Source of the DNA: Scleromatobacter sp038208735
Lineage (GTDB): Bacteria > Pseudomonadota > Gammaproteobacteria > Burkholderiales > Burkholderiaceae_C
Assembly (NCBI GenBank): GCA_038208735.1
Contig: JBBQYL010000045.1
Coordinates: forward strand, 1-28,592
Reading direction: 5' to 3'
Length of the DNA: 28,592 nt
Below are positions 17,062 to 26,812 of this stretch, in pieces. The notes below the pieces were generated by a model. The model was not told where the DNA came from. It saw only the letters and a list, made by a program, of their open reading frames with translations, and made no database searches. Within the stretch, counting starts at the first letter, position 1, and each line of letters begins with the position of its first letter. The translations under genes and the position numbers were made by a program.

Positions 17062-18482
17062 GTCTCAACCTCGTCACGCTGCTGTACCTCGTCGCCAGCG
17101 TGTGCTTCATCCAGGCGCTCAAGGGCCTGTCGCATCCCACCACGTCGATCCGCGGCAACCTGTTCGGCATGATTGGCATGGCCATCGCCGTGGCCACCAC
17201 GGGGGCGCTCATCTTCACGATCGCGACGTCGCCCCTGGGCCTCGGGTGGGTGCTGCTGGGCCTGCTGCTGGGCGGCACCGCCGGCACGCTCATGGCGCGC
17301 CGCGTGGAGATGACCAAGATGCCCGAGCTGGTGGCGTTCATGCACAGCATGATCGGCCTGGCGGCGGTGTTCATCGCGGTGGCCGCCGTGGCCGAGCCCT
17401 GGGCGCTGGAGCGCGGGCTCGCGCGCGGCGAGGCCATCCCGTACGGCAACCGGCTGGAGCTGTTCCTGGGCGCGGCCATCGGCGCGATCACGTTCTCGGG
17501 CTCGGTCATCGCGTTCGGCAAGCTCTCGGGCAAGTACAAGTTCCGCCTGTTCCAGGGCGCCCCGGTGCAGTTCTCGGGGCAGCACGCGCTCAACGCGGTG
17601 CTGGGCCTGGCGATGCTGGGCTGCGGCCTGGCCTTCGTTGCCACCGAGAGCTGGGCGGCGTTCTTCGCGATGCTGGCGATCGCCTTCGTGCTGGGCGTGC
17701 TCATCATCATCCCCATTGGTGGCGCCGACATGCCGGTGGTCGTGTCCATGCTGAACAGCTACTCGGGCTGGGCCGCGGCGGGCATCGGCTTCTCGCTGAA
17801 CAACGCGATGCTGATCATCGCGGGTTCGCTGGTGGGCAGCTCGGGCGCGATCCTGAGCTACATCATGTGCAAGGCCATGAACCGCTCGTTCTTCAACGTG
17901 ATCCTGGGCGGCTTCGGCGCCGCGCCCGGCACGGCGGTGACGGGCGCGGCCGAGGCACGGCCGGTCAAGAGCGGCTCGGCCGAGGATGCGGCCTTCATCC
18001 TGGGCAACGCCGAGAGCGTGATCATCGTGCCGGGCTATGGCCTGGCCGTGGCCCGGGCGCAGCACGCGGTCAAGGAATTGGCGGCCAAGCTCACCGCCAA
18101 GGGCATCAGCGTGAAGTACGCCATCCACCCGGTGGCCGGGCGCATGCCGGGCCACATGAACGTGCTGCTGGCCGAGGCCGAGGTGCCCTACGACCAGGTG
18201 TTCGAGATGGACGAGATCAACGGCGAGTTCGGCCAGGCCGACGTCGCCATCATCCTGGGCGCCAACGACGTGGTGAACCCCGCGGCGTTGATCAAGGGCA
18301 CGGCCATCTACGGCATGCCCATCCTGGAGGCCTACAAGGCCAAGACCATCATCGTCAACAAGCGCTCGATGGCGGCCGGCTACGCCGGCCTCGACAACGA
18401 GCTGTTCTACATGGACAAGACGATGATGGTGTTCGGCGACGCCAAGAAGGTGGTCGAGGCCATGCTCAAGGCCGTCGAATAG
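17058..18482 (+). CDS. pntB: NAD(P) transhydrogenase beta subunit PntB
   Basis: This 474-residue protein combines the rest of the membrane channel (about eight helices, residues 1-260) with the cytoplasmic NADP(H)-binding domain III (about 290-474). Conserved elements include GLSHPTTSIRGNLFGMIGM, the PELVAFMHSMIGLAAV helix, VVSMLNSYSGWAAAGIGF, and in domain III IIVPGYGLAVARAQ, HPVAGRMPGHMNVLLAEA and ILGANDVVNPAA. All nucleotide-binding segments are intact. The ATG overlaps the stop of the small membrane gene. The enzyme supplies NADPH for biosynthesis and redox balance. There is no gene between its stop and the acyl-CoA ligase, 96 bases on. Confidence 0.96.
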   Translation: MSLNLVTLLYLVASVCFIQALKGLSHPTTSIRGNLFGMIGMAIAVATTGALIFTIATSPLGLGWVLLGLLLGGTAGTLMARRVEMTKMPELVAFMHSMIGLAAVFIAVAAVAEPWALERGLARGEAIPYGNRLELFLGAAIGAITFSGSVIAFGKLSGKYKFRLFQGAPVQFSGQHALNAVLGLAMLGCGLAFVATESWAAFFAMLAIAFVLGVLIIIPIGGADMPVVVSMLNSYSGWAAAGIGFSLNNAMLIIAGSLVGSSGAILSYIMCKAMNRSFFNVILGGFGAAPGTAVTGAAEARPVKSGSAEDAAFILGNAESVIIVPGYGLAVARAQHAVKELAAKLTAKGISVKYAIHPVAGRMPGHMNVLLAEAEVPYDQVFEMDEINGEFGQADVAIILGANDVVNPAALIKGTAIYGMPILEAYKAKTIIVNKRSMAAGYAGLDNELFYMDKTMMVFGDAKKVVEAMLKAVE

Positions 18483-18543
18483 GGCCTGTGGCGCAACCGA
18501 TCCGGGAATCGGGTACCGTGCCACCCGAAGAAGTTCCTTTTCC

Positions 18544-18555
18544 CTGACTGGTCAG
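18544..18555 (+). promoter_or_regulatory. Inverted repeat upstream of fadD
   Basis: CTGAC-TG-GTCAG lies 23 bases before the fadD start. It could be an operator for a fatty-acid regulator. The ACTGGTC core recalls the enteric FadR site, but FadR is generally absent from this order and the match is short. The ligase ribosome site GGAGA is at 18570-18574. Confidence 0.25.
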
Positions 18556-18578
18556 AGACCCCGCACGCCGGAGACAAG

Positions 18579-20258
18579 ATGGAACGCAACTGGTTGAAGA
18601 ACTACCCCGCCGGGGTGCCGCCGCATGTGAACGCGAACGAATACGCGTCCCTGGTCGAACTGCTGAACGACAGCTTCACGAAGTACGCCCACCTGCCCGC
18701 GTACAAGTTCATGGGCAAGGACTACAGCTTCCGGCTGATCGACGAGATGTCGCGCGCCTTCGCGGCCTACGTGCAGACGCTGGGCTTCGCCCCCGGCGAC
18801 CGCGTGGCGATCATGCTGCCCAACGTGCCGCAATATCCGGTGGTGGTGGCCGGCCTGCTGCGCGCAGGCCTGGTGGTGGTCAACGTCAACCCGCTGTACA
18901 CGCCGCGCGAGCTCGAGCACCAACTGAAGGACTCGGGCGCCAAGGCCATCGTCATCATCGAGAACTTCGCCACCACGCTGCAGCACGTGCTGAAGGACGT
19001 GCCCACGAAGAAGATCATCCTCGCGTCCATGGGCGACCTGCTGGGCCTGGTCAAGGGCAGCATCGTCAACTACGTGGTGCGCAACGTGAAGAAGATGGTG
19101 CCGGCGTTCGACCTGCCCGGCGCCGTGCGCTTCAACGACGCGATCGCCATCGGCCGCCGCGCCACGTTCACGCCGGCCAAGGTGGGCGCGGAGGACGCGG
19201 CGGTGCTGCAGTACACCGGCGGCACCACCGGCGTGAGCAAGGGCGCAGTGCTGCTGCATCGCAACCTGGTGGCCAACGTGCTGCAGTCGGAGGCCTGGTA
19301 CCAACCGGCGATGAAGAAGGTGAAGCCGGGTGACCAGGTGGTCACCATCTGCGCGCTGCCGCTGTATCACATCTTCGGCTTCAACACGAACATGATGCTG
19401 GGGCTGCGCATGGGCGGCTGCAACATCCTCGTCGCCAATCCGCGCGACATCCCGGCGATGTTCAAGGACCTGCGGCGCCAGCCGTTCCACAGCCTGCCGG
19501 CCGTCAACACGCTGTTCAATGCGATGGCCAACCATCCCGATTTCGACAAGGTCGACTGGTCGACGCTCGTGTTGTCGGTGGGCGGCGGCATGGCCGTGCA
19601 GCAGGCCACGGCGCAGCTATGGCTGCAGAAGACGGGCTGCCCCATCTGCGAGGGCTATGGCCTGTCGGAAACCTCGCCCGCGGCCACCTGCAACCCGGTG
19701 GACACCTCCGCCTACAGCGGCACCATCGGCATGCCCATGCCCGACACCGACGTGGTGCTGCTGGACGACGACGGCAACGAGATGGGTCCCGGCGAGCGCG
19801 GCGAGATCGCGATCCGCGGCCCGCAGGTGATGGCCGGCTACTGGCAGCGCCCCGACGAGACCGCCAAGGTGATGACCGCCGACGGCTTCTTTCGCACCGG
19901 CGACATCGGCGAGGTCGACGAACGCGGTTACTTCAAGATCGTCGACCGCAAGAAGGACATGATCCTGGTGTCGGGCTTCAACGTGTATCCGAACGAGGTG
20001 GAGGACGTCGTGGCGCTGCTGCCCGGCGTGCTCGAGTGCGCGGCCGTCGGCATCCTCGATGCGAAGCAGGGCGAGGCCGTCAAGATCGTCATCGTCAAGA
20101 AGGATCCGGCGCTCACCGAGGCCGACGTGCGCGCGTGGTGTGAAACAAATCTTACCGGTTACAAACGCCCCAAGGTCGTTGAATTCCGTTCTGATCTGCC
20201 GAAAACCAATGTAGGGAAGATCCTGCGGCGCGAGCTGCGGGACGGCAGAAAACCTTAG
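18579..20258 (+). CDS. fadD: Long-chain fatty acid-CoA ligase (FadD-like)
   Basis: This 559-residue enzyme activates fatty acids to acyl-CoA through an acyl-adenylate, for beta-oxidation or lipid use. The adenylate-forming superfamily motifs are in order: the P-loop YTGGTTGVSKGA (residues 212-223), the LYHIFGF segment, the gate CEGYGLSET, GFFRTGDIGEVDERGYF (hinge region) and the C-terminal catalytic lysine in KTNVGKILRREL. Length and the start MERNWLKNYPAGVPP match FadD of Burkholderiales closely. A GGAGA ribosome site lies four bases before the ATG. Chain-length preference cannot be told from sequence. It is co-oriented with pntB but separated by 96 bases containing an inverted repeat, so it probably has its own promoter. 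Confidence 0.93.
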   Translation: MERNWLKNYPAGVPPHVNANEYASLVELLNDSFTKYAHLPAYKFMGKDYSFRLIDEMSRAFAAYVQTLGFAPGDRVAIMLPNVPQYPVVVAGLLRAGLVVVNVNPLYTPRELEHQLKDSGAKAIVIIENFATTLQHVLKDVPTKKIILASMGDLLGLVKGSIVNYVVRNVKKMVPAFDLPGAVRFNDAIAIGRRATFTPAKVGAEDAAVLQYTGGTTGVSKGAVLLHRNLVANVLQSEAWYQPAMKKVKPGDQVVTICALPLYHIFGFNTNMMLGLRMGGCNILVANPRDIPAMFKDLRRQPFHSLPAVNTLFNAMANHPDFDKVDWSTLVLSVGGGMAVQQATAQLWLQKTGCPICEGYGLSETSPAATCNPVDTSAYSGTIGMPMPDTDVVLLDDDGNEMGPGERGEIAIRGPQVMAGYWQRPDETAKVMTADGFFRTGDIGEVDERGYFKIVDRKKDMILVSGFNVYPNEVEDVVALLPGVLECAAVGILDAKQGEAVKIVIVKKDPALTEADVRAWCETNLTGYKRPKVVEFRSDLPKTNVGKILRRELRDGRKP

Positions 20259-20290
20259 ACACATGGCCGCCCGGCCAGCAGGGACAGACG

Positions 20291-20776
20291 ATGATGACCA
20301 CGACCCATGCGGAGGCCTACGTCCGCACCGACGCCGGCAAGGCTGAGTTCCGCGCGCACAGCATCAAGCTCTCGCGTCCCGCACGCAATCTGCTGATGGT
20401 GATCGATGCCTCGTGCACCGGCGACGCGTGGATCGGCAAGGTCAACGGCAGCACGCCCGGCGACCTCGACGTGCTGCTGGCCGCCAAGCTCATCGCGCCC
20501 AGGGACGGCGTCGGCGCCAAGGTGTTGTACCAGCGCATCCCGGTGGACGTGGCGGTGCGCGACTGGACCTACGACGCGCTCTACACGCTGCTCACCCACG
20601 AGGCCAAGGAGCGCTTCGGGCTCATCAAGGGTTATCGCCTGATCCTCAAGATCGAAGGCTGCTCCGACCTGGCCGGCATGCAGGTCGTCGCGCTCGACTT
20701 CGTCGAGCAGCTCCGCAAGGCGCACGGCGAGGAATCGGCCGCGCGTTTCCGCAAGCAGCTGGGCGCCACCGAATGA
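20291..20776 (+). CDS. Conserved-looking protein of unknown function
   Basis: This 161-residue soluble protein is not one I can assign. It has no signal peptide or membrane segment. The centre (KLSRPARNLLMVIDASCTGD, then GSTPGDLDVLLAAKLIAP, residues about 26-72) looks like a winged-helix or small helical DNA-binding fold: a hydrophobic helix followed by a helix that ends in a short loop. The second half is amphipathic and helix-rich (LTHEAKERFGLIKGYRLILK, then a LAGMQVVALDFVEQLRKAHG helix). Start ATG codons occur at 20291 and 20294; an AGGGA ribosome site lies about eight bases upstream. It sits 32 bases after fadD and 15 bases before mtnN, so the three may be co-transcribed. Confidence 0.7.
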   Translation: MMTTTHAEAYVRTDAGKAEFRAHSIKLSRPARNLLMVIDASCTGDAWIGKVNGSTPGDLDVLLAAKLIAPRDGVGAKVLYQRIPVDVAVRDWTYDALYTLLTHEAKERFGLIKGYRLILKIEGCSDLAGMQVVALDFVEQLRKAHGEESAARFRKQLGATE

Positions 20777-20791
20777 CGGCTGCGTGAACGC

Positions 20792-21547
20792 ATGACGCGG
20801 CTGGCCATCGTCGGCGCGATGCACGAGGAGATAGCCGCGCTGCGGCCGTGCCTCGCCGACCTGCGAACCGAGCGGCGCGCCGGCCGCGACTTCCACTTCG
20901 GCCGCCTCGACGGCCACGCCGTGATCCTGGTGCGCTGCGGCATCGGCAAGGTGGCCGCGGCCATCACCGCCGCCGTGCTGCTCGACGCGTTCGATGCCCG
21001 CGCGCTGCTGTTCACCGGCGTGGCCGGTGGCCTGGGCGCCGACGTGCGCGTGGGCGACATCGTCGTCGCGAGCACGCTGCTGCAGCACGACATGAACGCC
21101 GAGCCGCTGTTTCCTCGCTGGGAGGTGCCGCTCACCGGCCGCGCGCGCTTCGACGCCGACGCGCACTGGAGCGAGCGACTCGCGCAGGCCGGCCGCGCGC
21201 TGGCGGCCACCCGCGCCCATGCGCAGGCGGCCACGTTGCACCGGGGCCTGGTGGTCAGCGGCGACCGCTTCGTGGCCACGCACGCCGAGAGCGACGCGCT
21301 GCGTTCGTTGCTGCCCGACGCGCTGGCCGTGGAGATGGAGGGCGCCGCCGTGGCCCAGGTCTGCCACGACTTCGAGCGCCCGTTCGCCGTCGTGCGCACG
21401 ATCTCCGATCGCGCCGACGACGCGGCCCACGGCGACTTCCAGCGCTTCGTGCGCGAGGTGGCGGCCCCGTACTCGCGCGACATCGTGCGCGCCGCGCTGG
21501 CTCGCACTCCAGCGGAGATGCCTCGGGTCCGTTGTCGCCGGTCCTAA
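20792..21547 (+). CDS. mtnN: 5'-methylthioadenosine/S-adenosylhomocysteine nucleosidase family protein
   Basis: This 251-residue enzyme removes adenine from methylthioadenosine and S-adenosylhomocysteine, recycling by-products of methylation and polyamine synthesis. Features of the phosphorylase/nucleosidase fold are present: the N-terminal catalytic glutamate in IVGAMHEEIAAL (Glu12/13), FTGVAGGLG (residues 75-82), the substrate-binding AVEMEGAAVAQVC (Glu181 and Glu183) and the catalytic aspartate in RTISDRADD (Asp206). It is somewhat longer than the 232-residue enteric enzyme, mostly from a basic C-terminal tail. Its stop shares three bases with the convergent rsmE stop. Activity on futalosine-type substrates cannot be excluded. 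Confidence 0.9.
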   Translation: MTRLAIVGAMHEEIAALRPCLADLRTERRAGRDFHFGRLDGHAVILVRCGIGKVAAAITAAVLLDAFDARALLFTGVAGGLGADVRVGDIVVASTLLQHDMNAEPLFPRWEVPLTGRARFDADAHWSERLAQAGRALAATRAHAQAATLHRGLVVSGDRFVATHAESDALRSLLPDALAVEMEGAAVAQVCHDFERPFAVVRTISDRADDAAHGDFQRFVREVAAPYSRDIVRAALARTPAEMPRVRCRRS

Positions 21548-22281
21548 AGCCTCGACAAGACCGCCATCTGCGCCAGCCACGCCAGCGGCGCTGTGTCGGC
21601 GCGCAGGATCAGGCTGCCGAGGCTGACGCGCGTGAAGCCGCGCGCGACGGCCGCGGCCTCCTCGTCGGCGTTCAGGCCGCCCTCCGGCCCGCTCAGGGCC
21701 AGCCAGCGCCCGCGCGGCGCCGCAACCAGTGTCTTCGACAACGCCGGCGCCGTGCCGGTGCTCATCACGAAACGGCCGTCGTAGGGGGCCCCCTCCGACG
21801 GCGCCGCGAGCCAGGCCGCCAGGCTGCGCACCGGCGCCACCAACGGCACGCGCGTGCGTCCGCTCTGCTCGCTCGCACCCACGGCGACGGCCTGCCAGTG
21901 CGCCACGCGCCTGGCGGCCCGGTCGCCGTCCAGTCGAAGCACGGAGCGCTCGGTGTGCAGCGGCTGGATGGCGGCCACGCCGAGCTCGGTGGCCTTCTCG
22001 ATGAGCGCGTCCATGCGCTCGTTGGTGGGCATGCCCAGCGCGATCTCGAGGTCGAACGGCAGCTCGCGGTCGACCGCCTCGTGCGCGCCCACGCGCACGT
22101 CCACGTCCCGCTTGCCCATGCGCGTGACCCGAGCGCGCCACTCGCCGCCCGCGCCGTCGAACAGGCGCAACTCGTCGCCCGGCTGCAGCCGGCGCACCTG
22201 CACGTGGCGGGCGGCGTCTTCGGGCAGGCCGAACTCGAGCTCGGCGGACAGGGGCGATTCGACGTACAGGCGCAGGGACAT
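21544..22281 (-). CDS. rsmE: 16S rRNA (uracil-1498-N3)-methyltransferase RsmE
   Basis: This 245-residue SPOUT-class enzyme methylates U1498 of 16S rRNA in the decoding site. An N-terminal PUA-like domain (MSLRLYVE, HVQVRRLQPGDELRLFDGAG) precedes the knotted methyltransferase domain. Within the latter, EKATELGV, the SGPEGGL loop and the LGSLILRADTAPLAWLAQM knot are recognisable. The last motif usually reads LGPRILRTETA, so two to three residues differ, which is worth noting but within family tolerance. The start at 22281 follows CACACT by six bases and lacks a ribosome site. It ends tail-to-tail with mtnN and is divergent from the helical gene at 22378. Confidence 0.92.
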   Translation of the reverse strand: MSLRLYVESPLSAELEFGLPEDAARHVQVRRLQPGDELRLFDGAGGEWRARVTRMGKRDVDVRVGAHEAVDRELPFDLEIALGMPTNERMDALIEKATELGVAAIQPLHTERSVLRLDGDRAARRVAHWQAVAVGASEQSGRTRVPLVAPVRSLAAWLAAPSEGAPYDGRFVMSTGTAPALSKTLVAAPRGRWLALSGPEGGLNADEEAAAVARGFTRVSLGSLILRADTAPLAWLAQMAVLSRL

Positions 22282-22377
22282 CCCGCCAGTGTGCCCGATG
22301 CGCTGCCAACGACCTCCGCACCGCGTACCCGGTCAGGTACGATGTCCGATCACAGCGCCGCGCTGCCTGCCCGGACC

Positions 22378-23340
22378 ATGAGCGACTCCTCCGTTTCCAC
22401 CCTAGCGATCGACGGCGACGCGCTCCTGGCGCAGATCGATCCGATCCACGACGACGAGCCGCAGCGCGCCATGGAGCTGCTGCGCGGCCTCGACGTGGCC
22501 ACGGTCTCGGTGGGACGGCTGCCGAGGCTGGCCTTCCTGATCGATCACGTGCTGGGCGAGAAGTTCGACCTGTGGGCCGAGGCGCTGGCGGCCCAGCGCG
22601 CGCTGGTGGCCCGCGCGGGCATCCACGCCACGCCTGCCATCTTCCGCCAGGCCGCCGTCGCGGCGCAGATCGCCGGCGACTCGAACCAGGCGCGCACTTG
22701 GACGCAGGCGCTCGCGGCCAGTTCCGACACGCCCGTGGCCAAGGCCCGCGCGCTCATCACGCTGGGCGCGGTGATGTACTCCATCAGCGGCCAAGGCGCC
22801 GAGTCGGCCGGCCGCCTCACGCTGCAGGCGTTGCAGCCGCTGGCCGCGCTGCACGCCATGCCCGGCCCGGGCCTGGACACCGCCTTCGGCGCCGTCACCG
22901 ACAACATCGCCTCCGACCTGCTGGAGCGCCCGGTGGCCGACCTCTCGCAGCCCGACCTGCGCACCGCGCTGCACCTGACTACCCAGCATGCGCAGCGCTT
23001 CTGGGAGCGCGCCGGCACCTGGCTCAACCGCGAGCGCGCGCACTACCTGGGCACGATGACCGCCAACGCGCTAGGCGACGGCGTGACCGGAGCTGCCCAG
23101 GCGCGTGCCGGGCTGGCACTGCTCGACGCGCACGACGTGGACGGCAACGAGAACGTCGACCGGTCGTTCCTCGAGCTCGAGCTGGCGATGGGCCTGCGGC
23201 TGTGCGAACAGGCGGCTCGAGCGGACGCGCTCGCACGCGCACTGGCGCTGGCGTCGCAGTTCGAGGACGCTTACCTGGATCGCTGGTTCTCGGATCGACG
23301 CAGCCGCAACGAGGCGCTCGCCGTTTACTACGGCCGCTGA
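22378..23340 (+). CDS. All-helical protein of unknown function (possible TPR-like repeats)
   Basis: This 320-residue protein has no signal peptide and is built of successive amphipathic helices of about 15 residues rich in alanine and leucine (for example LAFLIDHVLGEKFDLWAEAL, FRQAAVAAQIAGDSNQARTW and FLELELAMGLRLCEQAARAD). The helix spacing suggests a TPR-like solenoid, but I see no strict TPR consensus and cannot name a family. The start is taken at the ATG at 22378. An in-frame ATG at 22342 would add twelve residues; it overlaps a -10-like TACGAT (22338-22343) next to an inverted repeat GTACC/GGTAC (22325-22340), which argues for the later start. The stop is eight bases from the convergent periplasmic gene. 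Confidence 0.65.
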   Translation: MSDSSVSTLAIDGDALLAQIDPIHDDEPQRAMELLRGLDVATVSVGRLPRLAFLIDHVLGEKFDLWAEALAAQRALVARAGIHATPAIFRQAAVAAQIAGDSNQARTWTQALAASSDTPVAKARALITLGAVMYSISGQGAESAGRLTLQALQPLAALHAMPGPGLDTAFGAVTDNIASDLLERPVADLSQPDLRTALHLTTQHAQRFWERAGTWLNRERAHYLGTMTANALGDGVTGAAQARAGLALLDAHDVDGNENVDRSFLELELAMGLRLCEQAARADALARALALASQFEDAYLDRWFSDRRSRNEALAVYYGR

Positions 23341-23348
23341 GTCAGGGG

Positions 23349-23819
23349 TCAACGTCCTTGTTCGACGTCGTGGATCGCGTGCTTCGTGGCTTCGATGGCC
23401 AGGTCGGTGTGTTCGACGATGCGGTTGCGCAGGTTGCGCGTCTCGGGGTTGTCTTCCTCGCGAGCCACGTCGTTCCTGGCCTTCTGCAGCAGCTCCAGCG
23501 CGTGGTGCAGGCGGCCCGGGCGGTCGAGGTTCGCGTCTTCCTGCGGATGATCCTCGATGTTCTTGCCGTCTTCCATCGCGGCCGTCTTGGCCTCGTGGAT
23601 CGCGCGGTCGGTCTCGACGATCGCCACGTCTTCCTGCGAGCTCACGGCCGCGTCGCCGGCGCGATGTTCCAGGTTCCAGCGCGCGCCGCGCAGGTCGGTG
23701 AGCGCGTGCAGGTACGCGGGGTGCTTGCCGGGCAGGTCGGCGGCGTGGGCCGACAGGGCGGTGAACGAGGCGGTCAGCGCGAGTGCGGCGAGCAGCGGGG
23801 TCGAGAGCTTGAAGGACAT
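23349..23819 (-). CDS. Small periplasmic protein of unknown function
   Basis: This 156-residue protein begins with a clear signal peptide (about residues 1-26, LLAALALTASFTALSAHA then AD). The mature part is polar, strongly helical and rich in His, Glu, Asp and Arg (LHALTDLRGARWNLEHRAGD, then VAIVETDRAIHEAKTAAMED), with a helical-hairpin look reminiscent of small periplasmic stress or metal-binding proteins. No cysteine is present in the mature part. I do not recognise a characterised family. An AGGAG ribosome site lies eight bases before the ATG. The 130-base gap upstream (23820-23949) should hold its promoter. Confidence 0.75.
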   Translation of the reverse strand: MSFKLSTPLLAALALTASFTALSAHAADLPGKHPAYLHALTDLRGARWNLEHRAGDAAVSSQEDVAIVETDRAIHEAKTAAMEDGKNIEDHPQEDANLDRPGRLHHALELLQKARNDVAREEDNPETRNLRNRIVEHTDLAIEATKHAIHDVEQGR

Positions 23820-23892
23820 GATGATCTCCTGTCGATGGGGTCGTTTTGCGGATGTGTGTGAGAGAGCACCCAGAAAACGATCCCCGGAGACG

Positions 23893-23906
23893 ACCCGTTG
23901 ACGGGT
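23893..23906. terminator. Short hairpin in the gap between the RNA methyltransferase and the periplasmic gene
   Basis: ACCCGT-TG-ACGGGT forms a 6-bp stem followed on the plus strand by three further thymines. It lies 44 bases past the methyltransferase stop. On the minus strand, the direction of both neighbours, no thymine run follows. It may be a weak terminator of the lptA-rpoN operon. Nothing else notable is seen between 23820 and 23949. Confidence 0.3.
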
Positions 23907-23949
23907 TTTGGAGCAAGCGCCTTGCGCGATCCTGACCGGAGGGTGACGT

Positions 23950-25236
<1,287 letters not shown>

Positions 25237-26796
25237 CTATACCGTCCGGCGCAGGTTGGCCGGCGCAATCTTCAAGGCTTCACGATACTTGGCCACCGTG
25301 CGGCGCGCCACCTGGATGCCCTGGCCTTCGAGCAGCTCGGCCAGCTGGCTGTCGGACAGCGGCTTGGCGGCGCTCTCGGCGGCCACCAGCTGCTTGATCA
25401 GCGCGCGCACCGCGGTGGACGACGCGTTGCCGCCGGCGTCGGTGTTCAGCGACGAGCCGAAGAAGTACTTCAGCTCGTAGGTGCCGAACGGCGTCGACAT
25501 GTACTTGGCGGTGGTCACGCGCGAGATGGTCGACTCGTGCAGGCCCAGCTCGTCGGCGATCTCGCGCAGCACCAGCGGCTTCATGGCGATGGCGCCGTGG
25601 CTGAAGAAGTTCTTCTGCCGCTCGATGATGGCCTGCGACACGCGCAGGATGGTGTCGAAGCGCTGCTGGATGTTGCGGATGAACCAGCGCGCCTCCTGCA
25701 GCCGCGCGGTGAGCGCGCTGCCGCTGGCGCGTTGCGACTTGATCGCCTGCGCATAGAGGTCGTTCACCCGCAGCTTGGGCATCACGTCGGGGTTGAGCAC
25801 GGCCTTCCACTGGCGCGCCACCTTCATCACGATCACGTCGGGGATGATGATCTGCGCCTCGGCGCGCGCGAACGGGCGGCCCGGCTTGGGCTCCAGCGCC
25901 ACGATCAGGCCCTGCGCCGCGCGCACGGTAGGCTCGTCCATCTGGATCAACTGCGCGATCTTCTTGAAGTCGCGCCGGGCCAGCAACCCCAGGTGCTCGG
26001 TGCAGATCTTCAGCGCGGCCAGCAGCGAGCCGGCGGTGGACCTCGGCGGCGGCTTCTGGCGCAGTTGCAGGCTCAGGCATTCGCCCAGCGAGCGCGCGCC
26101 CACGCCGGTGGGCTCCATGCTCTGGAGGAAGTTCAGGCCGCACTGCAGCCGGTGCAGCAGCTCCTCGTGCTCCTCTTCGCCCTCGACGCCCAGCACCTCG
26201 GCCAGGCGCTCGGCGATCTCTTCGAGTGCATCGGCCAGGTAGCCGTCCTCGTTGAGCGACTCGATGAGCACCAGCACCGCGGCCGCGTCCTCCTCGCACA
26301 GGCGCAGGCTGCTCAGCTGCGTACGCAGGTGATCCTCGAGGCTGATGCCGACGTCGTTGCGGTTCTGGCGCTCGAAGTCGTCGTCGTTGTCGCCCGACTG
26401 GCCGCTGCCCGACGTGGGCAGCTCGCGGATGCCGTCGAAGTCGTCGCGCTCGGTGCCGTTCTCCCAGTCGTCGCGCTCGGTGGTGCCGAACTCGGCGGCG
26501 TCCACGCCCGCGGGCTCGTCGACGTTGTCGTTGCTGGTGCGGCCGTCGGCATCGACGTCGGTGGCCGTCTTGGCCGTGTCCGACGCGGTGGCGGACGTGC
26601 TCGCGTTCAGTCCCTCGAACGGCGTCTCGGCCAGCCCCGCCTCTTCCTCGGGCTCGAGGAACGGGTTCTGCTCCATCATCTGCTCGATCTCCTGGTGCAA
26701 TTCCAGGGTCGAGAGCTGCAGCAGCCGGATGGACTGCTGGAGCTGCGGCGTGAGCGCCAGGTGTTGCGACAGGCGCACCTGCAGCGAGGCTTTCAT
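25237..26796 (-). CDS. rpoN: RNA polymerase sigma-54 factor RpoN
   Basis: This 519-residue factor directs RNA polymerase to -24/-12 promoters and needs AAA+ activators. Region I is the glutamine/leucine-rich N-terminus (LALTPQLQQSIRLLQLSTLE), with the polar, acidic region II at about 50-150. The core-binding and helix-turn-helix parts follow (LGLHESTISRVTTAKY). The RpoN box ARRTVAKYRE lies near residues 497-506. The start is set at the ATG at 26794-26796 because homologues begin with MK followed by the QLRLSQ-like segment; a GTG two codons earlier is possible. The lptB stop lies 16 bases upstream. No sigma-54 promoter or AAA+ activator gene is seen in this window. Confidence 0.95.
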   Translation of the reverse strand: MKASLQVRLSQHLALTPQLQQSIRLLQLSTLELHQEIEQMMEQNPFLEPEEEAGLAETPFEGLNASTSATASDTAKTATDVDADGRTSNDNVDEPAGVDAAEFGTTERDDWENGTERDDFDGIRELPTSGSGQSGDNDDDFERQNRNDVGISLEDHLRTQLSSLRLCEEDAAAVLVLIESLNEDGYLADALEEIAERLAEVLGVEGEEEHEELLHRLQCGLNFLQSMEPTGVGARSLGECLSLQLRQKPPPRSTAGSLLAALKICTEHLGLLARRDFKKIAQLIQMDEPTVRAAQGLIVALEPKPGRPFARAEAQIIIPDVIVMKVARQWKAVLNPDVMPKLRVNDLYAQAIKSQRASGSALTARLQEARWFIRNIQQRFDTILRVSQAIIERQKNFFSHGAIAMKPLVLREIADELGLHESTISRVTTAKYMSTPFGTYELKYFFGSSLNTDAGGNASSTAVRALIKQLVAAESAAKPLSDSQLAELLEGQGIQVARRTVAKYREALKIAPANLRRTV

Positions 26797-26812
26797 GTTC
26801 ACTCGCCTGCGC

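Noticed and set aside
18544..18560. A FadR-like operator in front of fadD
   Set aside because: Only a short ACTGGTC core matches and FadR is generally missing from this order; kept only as a low-confidence inverted repeat.
20848..22377. A plus-strand frame continuous with the helical gene, running over mtnN in another frame and rsmE in antisense
   Set aside because: The sense part begins only after the rsmE start region; the upstream portion is shadow sequence, so only 22378-23340 is called.
23893..23910. A plus-strand intrinsic terminator (stem plus thymines)
   Set aside because: No plus-strand gene ends nearby; the closest ends at 23340. Kept only as a weak hairpin of uncertain strand.
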